NCBI GenBank assembly: GCA_031423615.1
Contig: JANPFV010000085.1
Location: 1-8,860 of the forward strand
Length of the DNA stretch: 8,860 nt
Reading direction: 5' to 3'
From: JADLGJ01 sp031423615
GTDB lineage: Bacteria > Omnitrophota > Gorgyraeia > Zapsychrales > JANLHA01
Part shown: piece by piece, positions 6,489-8,860 of the stretch
Layout: every line of letters starts with the position of its first letter
Numbering within the stretch: position 1 is the stretch's first letter
Program-made: the position numbers and the translations under genes
The notes under the pieces: model-generated
What the model was told of the DNA's origin: nothing
The model's database searches: none
What the model saw: only the letters and a program-made list of their open reading frames with translations

Positions 6489-6720
6489 ATTTTTGGGTGA
6501 GGTGGGCCGTGCAAAAAGCGTACGGCACAACACCTGTCCTTCTTTAGAAGGATTATTTGGCAGAAGGGTTTTGGTTGAGGTTGTCCAGCAAGCTGGACAA
6601 CTCTCCTTCTTTGAAGGATTATTTTGACAGGTTTAAGGTAGGAGAGGTGGCTGAGCGAAGCGCAAACCATCGAGGTTTGCGGCGGAGTGCCGAAAACAGG
6701 AGTTTTCGGCCGGTTGGCGG
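6489..6720. repeat. Tandem hairpin array in imperfect ~70-bp units
   Basis: No convincing gene lies here. Six hairpins follow one another. They are AGGTG/CACCT with GCCGT/ACGGC inside (6500-6535), TCCTTC/GAAGGA (6537-6552), GTTGTCCAGC/GCTGGACAAC (6580-6601), TCCTTC/GAAGGA again (6604-6618), CGCAAACC/GGTTTGCG (6661-6681) and GCCGAAAAC/GTTTTCGGC (6689-6710). GAGGT marks the start of each unit at 6499, 6577 and 6644, so the units are 78 and 67 bp long. The TCCTTC hairpin and its downstream GATTATTT..CAG flank are nearly identical in the first two units. The hairpin before it differs in sequence but stays perfectly paired. Function is unknown; a dispersed REP-like or mobile structured repeat is possible. 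Confidence 0.7.
6661..6710. repeat. Pair of perfect hairpins at the end of the array
   Basis: An 8-bp stem with loop ATCGA (6661-6681) and a 9-bp stem with loop AGGA (6689-6710) stand 7 nt apart. They are flanked by GAGCGAAG before, GCGGAGT between and CGG after. Purine-rich joints around perfect stems resemble dispersed intergenic palindromic repeats. Neither stem has a T-run, so they are not ordinary terminators. Confidence 0.6.
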
Positions 6721-6808
6721 AAAATGCAATGTACATTCCTCAGTATCAGTACATGCCAGTACTAGGCAGTAGTTTCAGCGACGGAAGTCAAATTGCGTAC
6801 AGCACTCA

Positions 6809-6922
6809 ACCTTTACCACCTTCCGCAATCGACCTTTACCAGTCAGCGCAATAAACCTTTACCACCTAGCGCACTGAACCTTTACCAGTCAGCGCACTAA
6901 CCTTTACCACCCCGAAGCAGAT
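6809..6922 (+). repeat. Five direct repeats of ACCTTTACCA at 22-23 bp spacing (IS21 end)
   Basis: ACCTTTACCA occurs at 6809, 6832, 6855, 6878 and 6900, with spacings of 23, 23, 23 and 22 bp. The two bases after each copy alternate CC, GT, CC, GT, CC, which makes a 46-bp higher-order period. The rest of the unit is a variant of AGCGCACTGA in the middle copies and degenerates at both ends. IS21-family ends are known to carry several such transposase-binding repeats. The spacing of about two helical turns would put the sites on one face of the DNA. Confidence 0.85.
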
Positions 6923-6930
6923 AATCAGAC

Positions 6931-6957
6931 GATCAAAAAGCTTGCTTTAGGTTGATC
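6931..6957. promoter_or_regulatory. Hairpin in the istA leader
   Basis: GATCAA (6931-6936) pairs with TTGATC (6952-6957), and AAAGC with GCTTT inside (6937-6948), with a 3-nt bulge. A second weak pair, CTTGAT (6971-6976) with ATCAAG (6991-6996), covers part of the istA ribosome site AAGGAGG (6994-7000). Leader structures like these could dampen read-in expression of the transposase, which is inference. Confidence 0.45.
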
Positions 6958-7008
6958 AATGCGGCACCCTCTTGATTTTAGTAACCAAAGATCAAGGAGG
7001 CTTTAGCC

Positions 7009-7536
7009 ATGCAATGTGGACAGGAGTTAACCATGCGAACAATTCGTGAAGTCTTACGGCTTGGGCTCACCAGCAATTTAAGCCTGCGGGACATTGCCCG
7101 TAGTTTACGGGTCACACATCCAACCGTTCAAAAATATCTTTTTGCTGCTAAGTCTGCCGCGTTAAATTGGCAGCAAATTACGACTATGAACGATGAGCAA
7201 TTGCGCCAAGTCATTACCCCAAGGCAACCGGCAGAGCCAACACGGCCCATGCCTGATTGCGCGTATATTCATCAAGAGCTTAAAAAACCCGGAGTAACTT
7301 TTGCTTTGCTATGGCAAGAATATAAAGAAGTGAATCCCGACGGGTATCAAGAAACTCAATACAGAAATATCTATCACAAATTTGCTAATACTTTGCGCAT
7401 CAGTTTACGGCAGGTTCATAAATTTGGAGATGCACTGTTCGTTGACTATGCCGGACATACGATTCCCATCTATGACCGAATCACTGGCAGTGTCAGTGAA
7501 GCACAAATTTTTGTGGCGGTGTTGGCGGTGTGCTAA
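7009..7536 (+). pseudogene. istA: IS21-family transposase IstA, truncated after the first catalytic Asp
   Basis: A strong ribosome site, AAGGAGG (6994-7000), lies 8 nt before the ATG. The N-terminal part has a helix-turn-helix (about residues 22-44, LSLRDIARSLRVTHPTVQKYL) for binding the element ends. It is followed by the linker and the start of the RNase-H-fold core: FGDALFVDYAGHTIPIYD with the first DDE aspartate at Asp146, then EAQIFVAVL. Intact IstA proteins are about 400-500 residues. This frame ends at 175 because an IS256-family element entered right after FVAVL, where relatives usually continue with GAS. The last codons (VC, stop) come from the inserted element. The remaining catalytic residues are lost from the window, so it cannot transpose, although the DNA-binding part could still be made. 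Confidence 0.85.
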
Positions 7537-8688
7537 ATTTAGTTGAAACTCTTTGAAAAAAAGAGGCAGGGTTCTCCTAAAATAGGGTTGACAAAGACTC
7601 TATTAACAACAAGGAGATTAAACCCATGCCCACGAACAATGTAACAAAGAAGCGCGGTAAATCCAAGATTAAAATCAGCGAAAAGCGTGAAGCGGCCATG
7701 CAAAAGATTGTAGACAGTTACAGCGAAGATTTTGATATCAAGATGTCCGTCATTGCGGAATTAATTCCGCTGGGACTTAAGGCGGTGGCGGAAGAATTAA
7801 AGAATGAAGTTTTGCAATTGGCCGGAGAAAAGCATAGTCGCGGGGGTTCTTCGAACAATGCGCGGTGGGGACGACAAAACGGATCCGTGTATTTGCGTGA
7901 TCAAAAGTTTGGGATCAGCGTGCCGCGGGTGCGCGATGTTGCGGCCAATTGCGAAGTGCCGCTTAAGGCGTATCAACATTTACAAAAGCCATTTTCCGAC
8001 GAGGAATCGATGCGCAGGCTCTTGCATGGATTGAGCACGCACAAGTATCATGAAAGTTCATCACTGGCGGCAGAAGCGTTTGGCATCAGTGCGTCAAATT
8101 TATCCAAGAAATTCAAAAAATGTTCTGGAGACAAATTACAAGAATTACAAACTCGTTCATTGGCCCAAGAAGACATTGTGGCGATTTTTATTGATGCCAA
8201 ACGTTACGCGGACGATGGAATCATCGTCGGACTTGGGGTAACGATGGACGGCAAAAAGGTGGTGCTTGGGATAGAACAAATTCATAGCGAGAACGCACGC
8301 GCCATTGAGCAATGGCTTGACCGATTGATCGAAGGAGGCTTAAAGTTCGAGCAAGGGATTTTATTTATCATCGATGGTTCAAAGGGAATCAAGAAAGCCA
8401 TTGAGCACAAATTTTCGATTTACGCATTAATACAACGATGTCGCTGGCATAAGCGCGAGAATATTGTGGCCTATCTTGACGAAGCTCAGCAGGTCGTTTT
8501 CCGTCGACGATTACAAGACGCTTACGCTAAGACGACGTACAAGGAGACTAAGGCTGCTTTGATGCAATTGCATCAAGAACTTAGGAAATTCAACCCTGCG
8601 GCAGCCAACAGCTTGGCGGAAGGATTAGAAGAAACTCTGACAATCCATCATTTGGGCTTGTCGCCGGAATTAGCGAAAAGTTTAATAC
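7527..8688 (+). mobile_element. IS256-family element inserted in istA and itself interrupted
   Basis: The left end is inferred from the abrupt loss of istA homology at about 7525-7531 and the start of TGTGCTAAATTTAG (7529-7542). The transposase gene starts at 7626. The element is cut at about 8684-8688 by an IS3-family element, so its right end and right inverted repeat are not visible. The exact left base and the 8-9-bp target duplication cannot be fixed from one end. Confidence 0.75.
7549..7565. promoter_or_regulatory. Small hairpin near the IS256-family left end
   Basis: CTCTTT (7549-7554) pairs perfectly with AAAGAG (7560-7565) around GAAAA. Placed between the element end and its transposase, it could reduce impinging transcription or translation. 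No T-run follows, so it is not a normal terminator. Confidence 0.35.
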
Positions 8689-8696
8689 TGTCCTAA
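7626..8696 (+). pseudogene. IS256-family (mutator-type) transposase, 3' end lost to an IS3 insertion
   Basis: AAGGAG (7611-7616) lies 9 nt before the ATG. The frame has 356 codons, of which about 353 are native. The N-terminal region (about residues 20-120) and a helix-turn-helix-like stretch (MRRLLHGLSTHKYHESSSLA..FGISASNLSKKF, about 129-163) precede the catalytic core. Asp190 (IFIDAKRY) and Asp250 (FIIDGSKG) are the first two catalytic residues, followed by CRWHKREN (272-279) and GLEETLTIHHLG (333-344). Homology stops at ELAKSL, just where the family continues with a TTN-x-IES motif. That motif carries the third catalytic residue (Glu341 in IS256 itself). The tail ILS-stop is encoded by the IS3 end. 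The product is therefore expected to be inactive. Confidence 0.88.
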
Positions 8697-8860
8697 ATTC
8701 AGACCAGTGGTTAAGGTGTAAAAACGTGATAAAATCACCTAAACCTGGAGGTCAGAATGAAGAAGCGAAAGATTTACCCGAAAGAGTTTAAAGCGCGCGT
8801 GGCCTTGGAGGCGCTCAAAGAATCTAAAACGATTGCTGAGTTGAGTTCTGAGTACGAAGT
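8689..8860 (+). mobile_element. IS3-family element, left end
   Basis: The element starts with TGTCCTAAATTCAGACCAG at 8689, an IS3-type TG terminus, immediately after homology to the IS256 transposase stops. An OrfA frame begins at 8757. The bases before the end (TAC or ATAC, 8685-8688) may be the 3-4-bp target duplication, but the other copy is outside the window. An extended -10 sequence, TG-A-TAAAAT (8727-8735), overlaps a GTGAT-AAA-ATCAC hairpin (8726-8738) in the leader. The element continues past the window and may be complete. Confidence 0.8.
8757..8860 (+). CDS. IS3-family OrfA (helix-turn-helix protein), 5' part only
   Basis: Thirty-four complete codons are visible (MKKRKIYPKEFKARVALEAL, then KESKTIAELSSEYE). 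This is the typical start of an IS3-family OrfA, whose helix-turn-helix recognises the inverted repeats. In this family OrfA is normally about 90-110 residues and is fused to the OrfB integrase by programmed -1 frameshifting. GGAGG at 8747-8751 lies 5 nt before the ATG. The rest lies outside the window. Confidence 0.88.
   Translation, partial: MKKRKIYPKEFKARVALEALKESKTIAELSSEYE

Larger units (their letters stand above)
6794..7530 (+). mobile_element. IS21-family element, left part only
   Basis: The left end carries the family's multiple repeated transposase-site-like sequences (6809-6909), followed by the 5' part of istA (7009-7530). The element is cut at about 7525-7531 by an IS256-family element, and neither the rest of istA nor istB is in the window. 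The outer boundary is estimated. TG at 6794 begins a sequence (GCGTACAGCACTCA) that resembles a degenerate repeat flank, and IS21 ends usually start with TG. The boundary could lie as far upstream as about 6721. The stretch 6721-6793 holds only four CAGTA copies (6741, 6747, 6757, 6767) and an ATGTAC/GTACAT pair. Confidence 0.75.

Noticed and set aside
6641..6720. A functional tRNA-Ser gene
   Set aside because: Only the first 15 bases match. There is no anticodon arm, T arm or complementary acceptor strand downstream.
6489..6720. Integron attC sites
   Set aside because: The hairpins lack the GTTRRRY/RYYYAAC core sites and the bulged-base pattern of attC, and no integrase gene is nearby.
6485..6736. 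83-codon open frame on the minus strand over the array
   Set aside because: Same reason: it overlaps six hairpins and shows no start signal or protein-like composition.
6557..6772. 71-codon open frame across the hairpin array
   Set aside because: It reads through perfect palindromes and the tRNA-Ser-like piece, has no ribosome site and has no domain. The peptide is what structured repeat DNA would encode by chance.
6809..6922. CRISPR array
   Set aside because: The repeat core is only 10 bp, and what lies between copies is related sequence rather than unique spacers. It adjoins istA and fits IS21 terminal repeats.
7588..7593. TTGACA as the -35 box of the IS256 transposase promoter
   Set aside because: No -10-like hexamer lies 15-19 bp downstream; the ribosome site AAGGAG falls there instead.
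8726..8738. GTGAT-AAA-ATCAC hairpin as a transcription terminator
   Set aside because: The stem is 5 bp with no T-run. It more likely belongs to the IS3 leader around its extended -10 sequence.

Overview
The window reads as part of a chromosome from a Gram-negative (diderm) bacterium. It carries an outer-membrane-type YajG-like lipoprotein, an HtpX-type membrane protease and a bacterial seryl-tRNA synthetase. The first half has moderate GC. I cannot place the organism firmly. The SerRS signature (YDLEAHAPG followed by WLEVSSCSNFEDFQARR) and the mix of genes would fit an uncultivated lineage such as Omnitrophota or a delta-proteobacterium-like group, but that is only an impression.

Layout. 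(1) 1-4340 is an ordinary housekeeping segment, all on the + strand: an HtpX-like protease with a canonical EF-hand loop, a YajG-like lipoprotein, a rho-independent terminator, a stand-alone receiver-domain response regulator 15 bp ahead of serS, a polytopic membrane protein of unknown function, and a second terminator. (2) 4341-6488 is an accessory island. An AAA/DUF4143 ATPase is driven by a near-consensus promoter so close to its start codon that the mRNA is probably leaderless. It is followed by a chain of very short overlapping ORFs, a one-pass membrane protein and a secreted four-cysteine protein. The part after the ATPase is visibly AT-rich. (3) 6489-6720 holds no convincing gene. It is an array of perfect hairpins in imperfect tandem units of about 70 bp. 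(4) From about 6794 to the end lies a nest of insertion sequences. An IS21-family left end, with five 23-bp transposase-site-like repeats and istA, is cut by an IS256-family element. That element's transposase is in turn cut by the left end of an IS3-family element, which runs off the window.

How it fits together. The housekeeping genes look vertically inherited and lie in two or three transcription units closed by terminators. Everything after the 4309-4340 terminator looks acquired or in flux. Both the IS21 and IS256 transposases are interrupted before their catalytic triads are complete, so neither can move by itself. The IS3 copy may still be intact beyond the window. The most interesting unexplained structures are the hairpin array at 6489-6720, the leaderless promoter with a palindrome in its spacer at 4435-4471, and the stop/start-overlapping micro-ORFs at 5607-5725.
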